64,000 bases of DNA from GCA-003244245 sp036378735 (GTDB lineage: Bacteria; Actinomycetota; Actinomycetes; Mycobacteriales; Pseudonocardiaceae): NCBI GenBank assembly GCA_036378735.1, contig DASUVX010000135.1, positions 11,305-75,304 of the forward strand. Direction: 5' to 3'. The notes below the pieces were generated by a model. It was not told the origin of the DNA. It searched no databases and was given only the letters and a program-made list of their open reading frames with translations. The position numbers and the translations under genes were made by a program. Below are positions 7,623 to 16,385 of this stretch, in pieces; the stretch's first letter is position 1; the number at the start of each line of letters is the position of its first letter.

Positions 7623-9370
7623 GGGCGCAGCTGCCAGCGAGCGGCGCCGTCGAGGGGACCTTCCAGCGGCGTGCCCGGAGCCACGTCGGGCAGCTGACCG
7701 TTGGTGATGAGCAACGACGCGGGCTGGTAGAGCGGAATCGTCACAGCGCGCTCCCACAGCGCCGCTTCCAGGGTGGGCGAGACCGCTTCCACCGGATCAT
7801 TCTGGATGAGGGCCCGCTCGATCATCGGCTGCAGCGTCAGATCGCAGAACTGCGCCGGGTTGGGTGGCGCCGGCGCCAGCCTGGCCGGCACCACCAGTGG
7901 ACAGCCGTACCAGGACTCCAGCTGGGTGGCGGGGTGACCGGCCGCGGGCTGCGGCAGCACCGCGATGTCGATATCCGGCGTGGCAACCGAAGCAGGGAGT
8001 ACCTGAGCGGTGCCGCCGCGGGGCGGCACCGCGACTCCGGCGTCCGAGCTCGGGCCGAGCAGGGTGCTGAAAAGCTCATCGGGGTCGACTTCACGCAGCT
8101 CGGCGTCAATCCCGGCGGTCCGCAACTGGGCCACCACCCGGGCCGCGAGGGTGCCGTAGGGCTCGCGGTTCGCCGGCGCCGCCACCACCAGGCGTAGCGG
8201 TTGCCCGGCACGTTGCCAGCCTGCTGGTCCACGCGTGTACCCGGCGTCAGTGAGCAACCGGCGTGCGGCGTCCGGATCCGGAACCACCGGTACTCCGGTG
8301 GTCGGCGCGGTGGGGTGGTAATCCGGGGCTGACGGGGCGATGATCTCCGAGTCGGCCCGCAGGGCCGCGGATGGCCCGCTACCCACCCCGGTGGCGATCA
8401 GCGAAGCCCGGTCGAGCACCGCGGCCACCGCGGTGCGCATGCGTTGATCGCTCAACACCCGGCTGGCCGGGCGCAGCAGCACGGATACGAGCACCGGCTG
8501 CGGCACGACAGTCGGGCTCACACCCAGGTCGGCCGCGCGTAGCAGCGACTCGGTGATGGCATTGGGGCGTCCGAACAGGGCCCCTTGCATGCCACCAGTG
8601 CGCAGCGCCTCCACCAGCGCCGCTTCGCTGCCCTGCCGCAACCGGATGTGGCCCACCTGCGTCGGGGTATCCCAGTACCGGTCGTTGCGTTCCAGCACTA
8701 TCTCGCCGCGGGATCGGTCCACCGAGGTCATCGCGAACGGGCCACCGGAGACCGGCAACCCGGCGTCGAGCGCCTTGCTCCAGCCACCGGGCGCGTCCTT
8801 GAGCAGGTGAGCGGGTAGCAGGTGGCGAAACAGGGTGCGCCAGCCGGCGTAAGGCCGGGTGAAGACCACTTCGGCGGTCTTGCCGCCATCCCGCGAGATC
8901 ACCTGGTCGATCAGCTGGTAGCCGGCCGAATCCACCACGCCGGGCTGGGTGCGCATCTGCCCAGCGAGATACCCGAAGTCCTCGGCCGCGATGGGGGTGA
9001 TGTCCGACCACTGCGCGTTGCGCCGGATCCGGTAGGTGACGGTGAACGGCGTCGTGGCCGTGACCTCAGCGGACGTCAGCAGAGTGCGATCGAGAATCCA
9101 CTGGCCGGTGGGGGTCTGGTGAAAGGCCGAGGGCAGCAGCAGACCTGCGACCGCCTCCGATATCGGGGTCAGGTCGGCCAGGGTGTGCGGGTTGAAGCCG
9201 CCGATCAACCGATCCACCCCGAGCACCACTTCGCGCACCAGCGGCGTGGAGGCCGAAGGGGGCGTGATGCGGGGCGCTCCCAGCGGCGGCGGCTGCGGGG
9301 CGCACCCGACGATCGCGGCGCCGGCCATCAGCGCCGTCACCACTCTGCGCGCACCGCCGGGCGTTCTCAC
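7619..9370 (-). CDS. LpqW-like extracellular solute-binding lipoprotein (SBP family 5), first copy
   Basis: About 583 residues. A short signal peptide (VVTALMAGAAIVGC) ends in a lipobox, followed by an SBP family 5 fold (LTSAEVTATTPFTVTYRIRR, WSDITPIAAEDFGYL, PVSGGPFAMTSVD). The open frame extends upstream to 9859, but that part is antisense-like shadow over typA. GTG 9370, or GTG 9343/9340, best fits the signal peptide; no strong Shine-Dalgarno decides between them. It lies 64 nt after typA, matching the typA-lpqW order of mycobacteria. It is coupled to its downstream paralogue by a 4-nt overlap, so the two are probably co-expressed and may form a pair. Confidence 0.8.
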   Translation of the reverse strand: MRTPGGARRVVTALMAGAAIVGCAPQPPPLGAPRITPPSASTPLVREVVLGVDRLIGGFNPHTLADLTPISEAVAGLLLPSAFHQTPTGQWILDRTLLTSAEVTATTPFTVTYRIRRNAQWSDITPIAAEDFGYLAGQMRTQPGVVDSAGYQLIDQVISRDGGKTAEVVFTRPYAGWRTLFRHLLPAHLLKDAPGGWSKALDAGLPVSGGPFAMTSVDRSRGEIVLERNDRYWDTPTQVGHIRLRQGSEAALVEALRTGGMQGALFGRPNAITESLLRAADLGVSPTVVPQPVLVSVLLRPASRVLSDQRMRTAVAAVLDRASLIATGVGSGPSAALRADSEIIAPSAPDYHPTAPTTGVPVVPDPDAARRLLTDAGYTRGPAGWQRAGQPLRLVVAAPANREPYGTLAARVVAQLRTAGIDAELREVDPDELFSTLLGPSSDAGVAVPPRGGTAQVLPASVATPDIDIAVLPQPAAGHPATQLESWYGCPLVVPARLAPAPPNPAQFCDLTLQPMIERALIQNDPVEAVSPTLEAALWERAVTIPLYQPASLLITNGQLPDVAPGTPLEGPLDGAARWQLRP

Positions 9371-9434
9371 GAGGCGACATGCTGCCGCAGGGCGATCTCC
9401 CGGGCAGCGACCGGGGTGTGGTAGCAGTCCGCGG

Positions 9435-11306
9435 CTAAGCCCGAGCCCGATCACGGGACCGCTGGCGAGCGCGCTGGGTGGGGTCCAGTACCACCTTGCG
9501 CACCCGCACCACATCCGGCGCGACCTCGACGCACTCGTCGGCGGCACAGAATTCCAATGCCTCCTCCAACCCGAGGATCCGCGGGCGGGCCAGCCGCTCG
9601 AGTTCCTCGCCGGTGGAGGAACGCATGTTGGTGAGCTTGCGTTCCCGGGACACGTTGAGGTCCAGGTCCTCGGCGCGCGGGTTCTCGCCGACCACCATCC
9701 CGGCGTAGACCGCGGCGCCGGGTTCGACGAAGAAGGTGCCCCGGTCCGCCAGCTGCGCCAGCGCGTAGCCGGTGACCGCCCCCGATCGGTCGGCGACCAG
9801 TGATCCGGAGCGGCGAGTGCGCAGCTCACCGGCCCACGGGCGGTAGCCGTCGAAGACATGGTGCGCGACGCCGGTGCCTCGGGTCATGGTGAGGAACTCG
9901 GTGCGAAAGCCGATCAGCCCGCGGGACGGCACCGTGAACTCCATCCGTACCCAGCCATCGCCGGAGACCGTGCCGAGCTGTTCCACCCGGCCTTTACGGG
10001 CAGCCAGTAACTGGGTCACGGCACCGACGTGCTGCTCGGGCACGTCTACGGTGAGGTGCTCGAACGGTTCGTGCCGGGCGCCGTTCACGATGCGGGTCAC
10101 GACTTGGGGCTTGCCGACGGTGAGCTCGAAGCCTTCCCGGCGCATGGTCTCCACCAGGACGGCCAGCGCCAGCTCACCGCGCCCCTGCACTTCCCAGGTG
10201 TCGGGTGAGTCGGTGGGCGACACACGGATGCTCACATTGCCGACCAGCTCGGCGTCCAACCGGCTGCGCACCAGACGGGCGGTGAGCTTGCGGCCCCCAC
10301 CGCGGCCGGCCAGCGGGCTGGTGTTGATCCCGATCGTCATTGCTATCACCGGCTCGTCCACGGTGATCCTGGGTAATGGATGTGGATCGTCGACATCGGC
10401 AAGAGTGTCGCCGATGGTGATGTCCGCAATGCCGGCAATGGCGATGAGATCACCCGCTTTGGCACTGGCGGCCGGCACCCGGTCGAGTCCCTCGGTGCGC
10501 AGCAGCTCGGTGATCCGGACCGGCCGGATCGATCCGTCCTCCCGGCACCACGCCACCGTCTGGCCTTTGTACAGCCGGCCGGCACGAACCCGGCACAGCG
10601 CGATCCGGCCCAGAAAACTCGACGCGTCGAGATTGGTGACGTGCGCCTGCAACGGCGCTTGCGCATCACCGGCGGGCGGCGGCACGTGGGTGAGGATGGC
10701 ATCGAACAGCGGGGTGAGATCTTGCGCGTCGGGCATGTCGCCGTCGCGCGGTCGGGTGCGGCTGGCCCGGCCGGCCCGGGCACTGGCGTAGAGCACCGGC
10801 ATGTCCAGCACGTGCTCCGCCGCGTCTTCTTCCAGGTCGGCTGCGAGATCCAGCAGCAGGTCGTGGGTTTCCTCAACCACCGCTTCGATGCGAGCGTCCG
10901 GCCGATCCACCTTGTTCACCACCAGCACCACCGGTAGGTGCGCAGCCAGCGCCTTGCGTAGCACGAAGCGTGTCTGCGGCAGTGGACCCTCGCTGGCGTC
11001 GACGAGCAGCAGCACACCGTCCACCATGGACAGTCCACGCTCCACCTCGCCACCGAAGTCGGCGTGCCCCGGCGTGTCCACCACGTTGATCGTGACCGCA
11101 CCGTCCGGGGTGGACCAGGTGACCGCGGTGTTCTTGGCCAGGATCGTGATGCCCTTCTCCCGCTCCAGATCACCGGAGTCCAGTACCCGGTCCAGCTCGG
11201 TGCGCCCGGCGACGGCGCCGGATTGCCGCAGCATGGCGTCGACCAGCGTGGTCTTACCGTGATCGACGTGCGCGACGATGGCCACATTGCGCAGGTCGGT
11301 GCGCAT
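9435..11306 (-). CDS. typA: Translational GTPase TypA/BipA
   Basis: 623-residue ribosome-binding GTPase with all G motifs: AHVDHGKTTLVDAML (G1), DTPGHADFGGEVERGL (G3) and NKVDRPDAR (G4), then EF-G-like domains and the TypA C-terminal domain (VPSRGLIGFRTEFLTMTRGT). It acts in stress- and cold-related ribosome assembly and translation. ATG 11306 is chosen because MRTDLRNVAIVAHVDHGK matches family N-termini; the frame stays open further upstream without homology. First gene of a typA-lpqW-lpqW set. Confidence 0.96.
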   Translation of the reverse strand: MRTDLRNVAIVAHVDHGKTTLVDAMLRQSGAVAGRTELDRVLDSGDLEREKGITILAKNTAVTWSTPDGAVTINVVDTPGHADFGGEVERGLSMVDGVLLLVDASEGPLPQTRFVLRKALAAHLPVVLVVNKVDRPDARIEAVVEETHDLLLDLAADLEEDAAEHVLDMPVLYASARAGRASRTRPRDGDMPDAQDLTPLFDAILTHVPPPAGDAQAPLQAHVTNLDASSFLGRIALCRVRAGRLYKGQTVAWCREDGSIRPVRITELLRTEGLDRVPAASAKAGDLIAIAGIADITIGDTLADVDDPHPLPRITVDEPVIAMTIGINTSPLAGRGGGRKLTARLVRSRLDAELVGNVSIRVSPTDSPDTWEVQGRGELALAVLVETMRREGFELTVGKPQVVTRIVNGARHEPFEHLTVDVPEQHVGAVTQLLAARKGRVEQLGTVSGDGWVRMEFTVPSRGLIGFRTEFLTMTRGTGVAHHVFDGYRPWAGELRTRRSGSLVADRSGAVTGYALAQLADRGTFFVEPGAAVYAGMVVGENPRAEDLDLNVSRERKLTNMRSSTGEELERLARPRILGLEEALEFCAADECVEVAPDVVRVRKVVLDPTQRARQRSRDRARA

Positions 11307-11376
11307 GCGGGCAGGGGCGGCGGTGGGCACGCGGGAACTCCTCAGCGGACTTGGGGGATGCCGGGGAACCTCAAGA

Positions 11377-11805
11377 TTACCCGGAGCCACCACGACGCCC
11401 GTTATCCTGGGCCTTCAGTAGCGCGTGGAGATCGGGTAGGACGGCGCGGTCGGCGTCCAGCCAGTCCAGCTCGGCTAGCTCGGTGCGGCTCACCCACCGC
11501 AGCGCCGCATGCTCCACCGGGCTCGGCATCGCCCCCGGCCGGGCGAGATGCGCGAGGTGCACCCGAAGCGTGGAGCCGCTGGGTAGTACAACGTCGGGCC
11601 CCACCTGCTCGCCCGGCACCACGTCCACCCCGAGTTCCTCGCGGCATTCCCGGACCAGCGCGTCCGCAGCACTTTCCCCCGGCTCGACCCGGCCACCAGG
11701 CAGCTCCCAGCGGCCGGCAGCTTCCGGCGGGAACGCCCGCTGCTGGGCCAGCACCCGGCCATCACGCACCAGAGCTGCTGCCACCACCTGCCGCACGAAC
11801 CCCAT
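11377..11805 (-). CDS. Nudix (MutT-type) hydrolase
   Basis: 142-residue MutT/NTP pyrophosphohydrolase. The Nudix box is complete: GGRVEPGESAADALVREC followed by REELGV (Gx5Ex7REUxEExGU). The start QVVAAALVRDGRVLAQQRA and the ELPGG motif resemble (deoxy)nucleoside triphosphatases that clean 8-oxo-dGTP or non-canonical nucleotides; the substrate is not deducible. ATG 11805 follows a purine-rich AGGGGGAGG. It is divergent from the SEC-C gene across a 124-bp interval that contains palindrome copy A1. Confidence 0.88.
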   Translation of the reverse strand: MGFVRQVVAAALVRDGRVLAQQRAFPPEAAGRWELPGGRVEPGESAADALVRECREELGVDVVPGEQVGPDVVLPSGSTLRVHLAHLARPGAMPSPVEHAALRWVSRTELAELDWLDADRAVLPDLHALLKAQDNGRRGGSG

Positions 11806-11837
11806 CCTCCCCCTCCCGCTCCCCTCCCCCCTTCCCC

Positions 11838-11894
11838 GACATGGAGACATATCGGGGTTCCGGCCGGCCGCGAACCCCGATATGTCTCCATGTC
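11838..11894. repeat. Palindromic repeat family A, copy 1
   Basis: The arm GACATGGAGACATATCGGGG and its exact reverse complement are separated by exactly 17 nt (11858-11874, TTCCGGCCGGCCGCGAA). Pairing continues one base outward and three bases into the loop on each side. It lies between the divergent Nudix and SEC-C genes. Identical arms and identical spacing recur at 40741 and 50681, while the loops differ. There is no T tract, so it is not a classical intrinsic terminator. Confidence 0.95.
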
Positions 11895-11929
11895 GGCTTC
11901 CGGATCGTTTCGGCAGTAGGGTGCTGGGC

Positions 11930-13636
11930 GTGGCTGCTGAGGATGAGGTGCTGATCGACGTCGAGACTGTCGTGGGGACGGTGATCGATCCGAACGGGCT
12001 GGAGCCCGATGGCGTGCGGTTCGTGCTGGATGCGCTGGCGTCGGCGACCGATAGCGCGTTGGGTTTTCTGTCCGGCCGGATCGAATGCCACACCGCCCAG
12101 GGCGGCGTGATCGATGCACAGCTGACCGCGCTCCGCTCGCAGGCCCGTACCCGGGAGGAGAAGGCGGCAGTCGCGCTCGTCGCGGCGCGCGCCGCCGAGG
12201 GCGCTGGTGCTTCGGCCACCGCCCGCGATCTGATCAACGAGGCGTTGACGCTGCGTCCGGGTCTGGAGCCGGCGCTGCATGACGGCGCCCAGTACGCCGC
12301 GGCGCGCGGCGACTACGCCACCGCTGACCGTTACCTGCGGCGCGCCGACCAACCGAGCCCGCTGCGACCGGGGCTCAGCGAGGCCATCGCCGCGACCGAC
12401 CCAGCGACGGCCGTTGGGCGCAACAGCCCCTGCCCATGCGGGTCAGGCCGCAAGTTCAAGGCCTGCTGCCTGCGCGATGCGCTGCCCCCGCTGAGCGCCC
12501 GAGCCCAGCTCCTCTACGCGCTGCTGGGTACCTACGCCGAGCGTGCTCCCGGACTCGAAGTGATCACACCGCTGATCGAGCGCGCCGGCAACGCTGCCCA
12601 ACACGCGATGTTCCTGCTGGATCTAGCCCTGTTCCGGGGTGGCCTGGTGGACAGATTCCTCGCCGCTCGGGGCCACTGGCTGCATGAGGACGAACGCGAA
12701 CTCATCGACGACTGGCGGCAGGTCCCGGTGACCCTCTACGAGGCCGTCGACGTCCAGCGCGACACCGGCGTGACGCTGCGGGCCCTGCCGTACGGGGAGC
12801 CGATCCAGCTGACCGACCAACTGTTCTCGCAGTCCGCTCAGCGGCTGGATTTGTTCTGCGGGCGGGTCCTGCACGACCACTCCCAGCCCCGGCTGTTCGC
12901 GGTCCCCGTGCCCATTCCCCGGCAGCGCCGCCGCGAGCTGGCCGGCCTGCTCGCATCAGATCCACCCCCGGAGAAGATCGCCGATTTCCTCGGCCCGGAA
13001 CCGCCCATCCAGTTCCGCAACAGTGACGGTGACGAGGTCTACGACTGCCGCGTCACCTACCGCGTGCCGCACCCGCAGCAAGCCTTCGACCAGCTCGGCG
13101 AACAGATGACCCGCACTGGCGAGGAGATGCTCGGCTGGCACCGGCACGAACCTGATGGGCGAGTGCTGAACCTCGGGGTGATCGAACGCACCGGCGAGCG
13201 GTTTACCCTCGCTGCGAACTCACCGGCCCGGCTCGCCAGTCTGGAGGCCCAGCTGCGGGAAGTCGCTCCGGATGCCCTCGAACAGGACCGGCACGCCGAG
13301 CCCGTCAGCCAGGACCCCGGCGACCGCGAAGCCCGAACTCTCATCGTGGACAGCTACTTCGTCGATGCGGACGCTGCCGGCGAAGCCGAGGCTGCCGAAC
13401 AACTGAGCCGCGATGCCGAATCCAGCTGGCTCGATGTCTCCGGCATCGTCGGTGGCTTGAGCCCGCGGAAAGCCGCCGCGTCCAGCGATCCCGCGACCCG
13501 CGCCGAGCTGCGCAGCATGATCGACGACATCGAAGCGATACTGCTGGAAGCCCGGCGCGCGGGGCAGCCCACGGTGGGCCTGATGAACCCGCGCCGGCTG
13601 CGCGAGGCGCTGAACCTGGAGAAGCACGTTTCGTAG
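11930..13636 (+). CDS. SEC-C motif-containing protein with TPR-like region
   Basis: About 568 residues. Around residues 163-181 it carries the zinc-binding SEC-C motif GRNSPCPCGSGRKFKACC, the same motif found at the C-terminus of SecA. An alpha-helical TPR-like segment precedes it (residues about 70-140, EKAAVALVAARAAEGAG, LINEALTLRPGLEPAL). The long remainder has no recognisable catalytic motif. Cytosolic; function unknown. GTG 11930 is selected with AGGG upstream; an in-frame GTG at 11921 is possible. It ends 10 nt before the ABC transporter ATPase. Confidence 0.82.
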   Translation: MAAEDEVLIDVETVVGTVIDPNGLEPDGVRFVLDALASATDSALGFLSGRIECHTAQGGVIDAQLTALRSQARTREEKAAVALVAARAAEGAGASATARDLINEALTLRPGLEPALHDGAQYAAARGDYATADRYLRRADQPSPLRPGLSEAIAATDPATAVGRNSPCPCGSGRKFKACCLRDALPPLSARAQLLYALLGTYAERAPGLEVITPLIERAGNAAQHAMFLLDLALFRGGLVDRFLAARGHWLHEDERELIDDWRQVPVTLYEAVDVQRDTGVTLRALPYGEPIQLTDQLFSQSAQRLDLFCGRVLHDHSQPRLFAVPVPIPRQRRRELAGLLASDPPPEKIADFLGPEPPIQFRNSDGDEVYDCRVTYRVPHPQQAFDQLGEQMTRTGEEMLGWHRHEPDGRVLNLGVIERTGERFTLAANSPARLASLEAQLREVAPDALEQDRHAEPVSQDPGDREARTLIVDSYFVDADAAGEAEAAEQLSRDAESSWLDVSGIVGGLSPRKAAASSDPATRAELRSMIDDIEAILLEARRAGQPTVGLMNPRRLREALNLEKHVS

Positions 13637-13646
13637 ACCGGCTACC

Positions 13647-14581
13647 GTGCCAGCTTTCGTCCAGACGGATGCGGCGATCCGGGCCCAGGGTCTGCGCAAG
13701 GTGTTCGGTGCCACCGTCGCGGTCTGCGGCGTGGACCTCGACGTCCCGGCGGGCGCTGTGATGGGCGTGCTCGGTCCCAACGGGTCGGGCAAGACCACGC
13801 TGATCCGCCTGTTGCTGGCGTTGTCCAGGCCTACTGCGGGCACCGTGGAGCTACTCGGTGCACCGGTGCCGGCCGACGCCGGGCGGGTGCTGCCGCACGT
13901 CGGCGCGCTGGTGGAGGGCCCCGGTTTCCACCCGTTTCTGTCCGGTCGCGACAACCTGAGGAGATGCGCGGCAGCCGAGCCGCTGTTGGCTTCCCGGGCG
14001 ATTCCGGATGCAGTGGAGCGCGCGTTGCACCGCGTCGGTTTGACAGGTGCGGCGGCGCGCCGTTACCGCGCGTACTCGCTGGGCATGAAACAGCGGCTGG
14101 GACTGGCCGCGGTGCTCCTGGTACCGCGGCGGCTGGTGGTGCTCGACGAGCCCACGAACGGCCTGGACCCGGCGGGCACCCGGGATGTCCGGCGAATCAT
14201 CGCCGAACTGCACTCCGAAGGGGCCACCGTGCTGGTGTCTTCTCATCTACTCGCCGAAGTGGAAGCCACCTGCACCATGTCGCGGTGCTCGACCGCGGAT
14301 CATTGATCGTCGCGGGATCGTTGGGTGCCCTGCTGGATGGCCAGACCCCTACGCTGGACGTGCGCACCCCGGATGCCCCTGCCGCGGTGCGGGCCCTGCG
14401 CGCGGCCGGGATCAGTGCCGTCGCAGGTCCGCAGGGGATACAAGTCGAGCTGGCCGGTACCGAGGCACCGACGGTGGTGGCGCTGCTGGTCGGCGCGGGC
14501 GTTGCGGTACATGAAGCCCGCCGCCGGCGGACCGGATTGGACGAACTCTTCGCAAAGTTGACCGAGGGAAACGGGCAGTGA
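13647..14581 (+). pseudogene. ABC transporter ATP-binding subunit (DrrA-like) split by a one-base frameshift
   Basis: The first frame (13647-14306) carries Walker A GPNGSGKTT, signature YSLGMKQRLGL, Walker B LVVLDEP and the H-loop VSSHLL. It then goes out of frame at about 14274-14276: reading ATCT switches to MSRCSTADH and stops. The expected continuation HVAVLDRGSLIVAGSLGALL is intact in the next frame and runs to 14581, overlapping the permease start by GTGA. Adding one C to the CC at 14275-14276 restores a normal ATPase of about 311 residues. The undamaged downstream frame suggests a recent mutation or a sequencing error in a short C run. Exporter of unknown substrate. Confidence 0.75.
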
Positions 14582-15420
14582 CGACTTCCGTAACCGGGCC
14601 GGTGCGCGCCCCACTAGGTCGGCTGCTGGCCAGCGAGCTGGGCTTGGTGCTGCGCCGCCCGCGGACCCAGATCACTTTGGTCCTGCTCGCGCTGGTCCCG
14701 GTGGTGACCGGGATCGGCATCGCGGCCGCCGGCTCACCAGCGGGTGCCGGACTGCTCACCCAGGTCGCGGGGAACGGCCTGGTGCTGCCGGTGGTGGCAC
14801 TGTCGATCTGCCTGACGCTGCTGTTCCCGCTCGCCGTGGCGATGGCCGCCGCCGACGCCCTGGCCGGCGAGTCCGCGAACGCCACGCTGCGCGGGCTGCT
14901 GCTGGCGCCGGTCAGCCGAAGCCGGCTGGTGCTGGTCAAGTCGATCGGTGTGCTGGCCGTCGCGGTGACTGCGGTCGCGGTAGTGACCCTGCTCGGCAGC
15001 GTCACCGGCTTGATCCTGGTCGGGTCCACCGGCAGCGCCCGCGGCATGTTCACGCTTTCCGGCACCGAAGTCGGGCCGTGGTCGGCAATGATGCGGGTCT
15101 TCCTGGCGGCGGCCTGGACGGTGGCGCAGCTCGCCGCGGTGGGCGCGGTGGCGTTGGCGGTGTCCTCGACCACCGACCACCCGCTGGTGGTACTCGCGGC
15201 GGTGCTGGGCGGACTGATCGGGTTCGGAGTGCTCTCTGCGGTCCCGGTCCTGGATTGGCTGCAACCCGTGCTGCTCACCAGGGGCTGGTTTGCCATCACC
15301 GATGTGCTGCGCGACCCGATGCCGCTGGCCGGGTTGGCCTCCAGCAGTATCCGGGCAGGCTGCTACCTGGTCATCGGCGTGGCGCTGACATTGGCCCGGA
15401 CGGCCACCCGCGAAGCGTGA
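14578..15420 (+). CDS. ABC-2 type transporter permease
   Basis: 280-residue polytopic membrane protein with about six hydrophobic segments (for example ITLVLLALVPVVTGIGIA, VVALSICLTLLFPLAVAMA, LVVLAAVLGGLIGFGVLSA), typical of the ABC-2 permeases paired with DrrA-like ATPases. GTG 14578 overlaps the ATPase stop by 4 nt. If the ATPase frameshift is real, this permease lacks its coupled motor, and its translation may also suffer because coupled ribosomes would terminate early at 14306. Confidence 0.85.
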   Translation: MTTSVTGPVRAPLGRLLASELGLVLRRPRTQITLVLLALVPVVTGIGIAAAGSPAGAGLLTQVAGNGLVLPVVALSICLTLLFPLAVAMAAADALAGESANATLRGLLLAPVSRSRLVLVKSIGVLAVAVTAVAVVTLLGSVTGLILVGSTGSARGMFTLSGTEVGPWSAMMRVFLAAAWTVAQLAAVGAVALAVSSTTDHPLVVLAAVLGGLIGFGVLSAVPVLDWLQPVLLTRGWFAITDVLRDPMPLAGLASSSIRAGCYLVIGVALTLARTATREA

Positions 15421-15448
15421 CTTCCACTTTGCCCGCGTGCGCTCGGCG

Positions 15449-15513
15449 AGGTGCTTATGCATCCATGAGACCCTTCGATGGGCGTCCGAAGGTGCACAAG
15501 CATCCATCAGACC
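15449..15513. repeat. Two-copy direct repeat upstream of the pterin dehydratase gene
   Basis: AGGTGC....GCATCCAT.AGACC occurs at 15449-15472 and 15490-15513, with 20 of 24 positions identical and starts 41 nt apart. A small hairpin (CCTTCG/CGAAGG) lies between them. It occupies most of the 108-bp gap between the ABC permease and the next gene. It could be a regulator-binding site or a local duplication; no known motif recognised. Confidence 0.6.
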
Positions 15514-15528
15514 GTTAGGGAGAGTGGT

Positions 15529-15825
15529 ATGGCGAAGTTGTTGGATGACGAGGCAGTAACAGCTGCGCTGGACAAGCTCACCGGCTGGCAGCGCGACGGT
15601 GACGCGATCGTCCGCACCGCGAAGTTACCGAGCTTCCCCGGGGCGATCGAGGCGGTCCGCGAAGTGGCTGAGATCGCTGAGGCGCGCAATCACCACCCCG
15701 ACATCGATATCCGCTGGCGCACCGTGACTTTCCGCTGCAGCACGCATTCCGAGGGCGGTATCACCGATCTCGACATCGAACTCGCCGAGCAGATCGACCG
15801 CGTGCTGGCCGGCGCGATGGGCTGA
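15529..15825 (+). CDS. Pterin-4a-carbinolamine dehydratase family protein
   Basis: 98 residues with the family core EARNHHPDIDIRWRTVTFRC, where two histidines and the Asp/Trp region form the active site that dehydrates 4a-hydroxytetrahydrobiopterin. In bacteria lacking an aromatic amino-acid hydroxylase these proteins may serve a moonlighting or pterin-salvage role; no hydroxylase is visible nearby. Start ATG 15529 follows GGGAGAG. Full family length. Confidence 0.9.
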   Translation: MAKLLDDEAVTAALDKLTGWQRDGDAIVRTAKLPSFPGAIEAVREVAEIAEARNHHPDIDIRWRTVTFRCSTHSEGGITDLDIELAEQIDRVLAGAMG

Positions 15826-15874
15826 GCGCAGCCGCCCACTGGTCGGGAACCCGGCGCGCTGGGCAGCCAGCGTG

Positions 15875-16048
15875 TTAGACAGCGACGTGCAGGTTTACGT
15901 TGAGAAGCACGAGAGGCCAGAGCAGGATCGCCAGGACGAACGACAGTAGCTCGCCAATAGTATGAATCGCATATCCATTGGTCAGCGCTACGACCACGCC
16001 GATGAGTAAGTACAAGATGCCAAATAATGAAACGCCGTATTCGTGCAT
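15875..16048 (-). CDS. Small two-helix membrane protein (57 residues), unrecognised
   Basis: An ORF of 57 codons starts at ATG 16048 behind an excellent AAGGAG (7 nt spacing). It encodes MHEYGVSLFGILYLLIGVVV and a second hydrophobic stretch ELLSFVLAILLWPLVLLN, joined by a short polar turn (TNGYAIHTIG). This predicts a hairpin of two transmembrane helices. It is visibly less GC-rich than its neighbours and uses two TTA leucine codons (8 and 14), which in streptomycetes depend on the bldA tRNA. It resembles the many short actinobacterial membrane proteins of unknown function. Convergent with the pterin dehydratase gene. Confidence 0.65.
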   Translation of the reverse strand: MHEYGVSLFGILYLLIGVVVALTNGYAIHTIGELLSFVLAILLWPLVLLNVNLHVAV

Positions 16049-16385
16049 GTCTTCTCCTTGATATTCGGAACCTCGACGGGTTCAGGAAGTACGGCGGGCA
16101 TCTTGTACCGGGCATCAGGGTTCGCATTGATTGGGCCCGATCCACCTCCAGCGCGGCCCTCCCCTCACCGTGTACGGAGTGTATCGGTGCCCGCCCGGGC
16201 TGGGAAAGGCGCGAACGTCCGACACGCACAGATCGCGCTGACCGCCGGCCTCCTGGTTTGGACGGTCACGGACAGGTAACTGACGCCACACCGCGGTAAC
16301 GATCACCGTGTTGAACGTCGATAGCTCCAGCAGTCAGTCCTGATGGCAGCCCGCTGATTCCCATACTGACGCTTAGGAGACCACT
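16049..16385. other. Intergenic region without a convincing gene
   Basis: This 337-nt gap separates the divergent 57-residue membrane gene and the DUF4190-like gene, so it should hold both promoters. Possible frames in it have no Shine-Dalgarno or family signature. An AGGAG at 16375-16379 belongs to the downstream gene. I see no confident -10/-35 pair. Confidence 0.5.

Noticed and set aside
9371..9859. N-terminal extension of the first LpqW-like gene over typA
   Set aside because: The extension would precede the signal peptide and overlaps typA in antisense-like composition; a lipoprotein must start near 9370.
11351..11929. N-terminal extension of the SEC-C gene by about 190 codons
   Set aside because: The extension runs antisense to the Nudix gene and through palindrome A1; the Nudix box on the other strand is intact, so the SEC-C start is placed at 11930.
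14271..14281. Programmed -1 frameshifting in the ABC ATPase gene
   Set aside because: No slippery heptamer or downstream pseudoknot is apparent, and ABC ATPases of this type are not known to be frameshifted; mutation or sequencing error is simpler.
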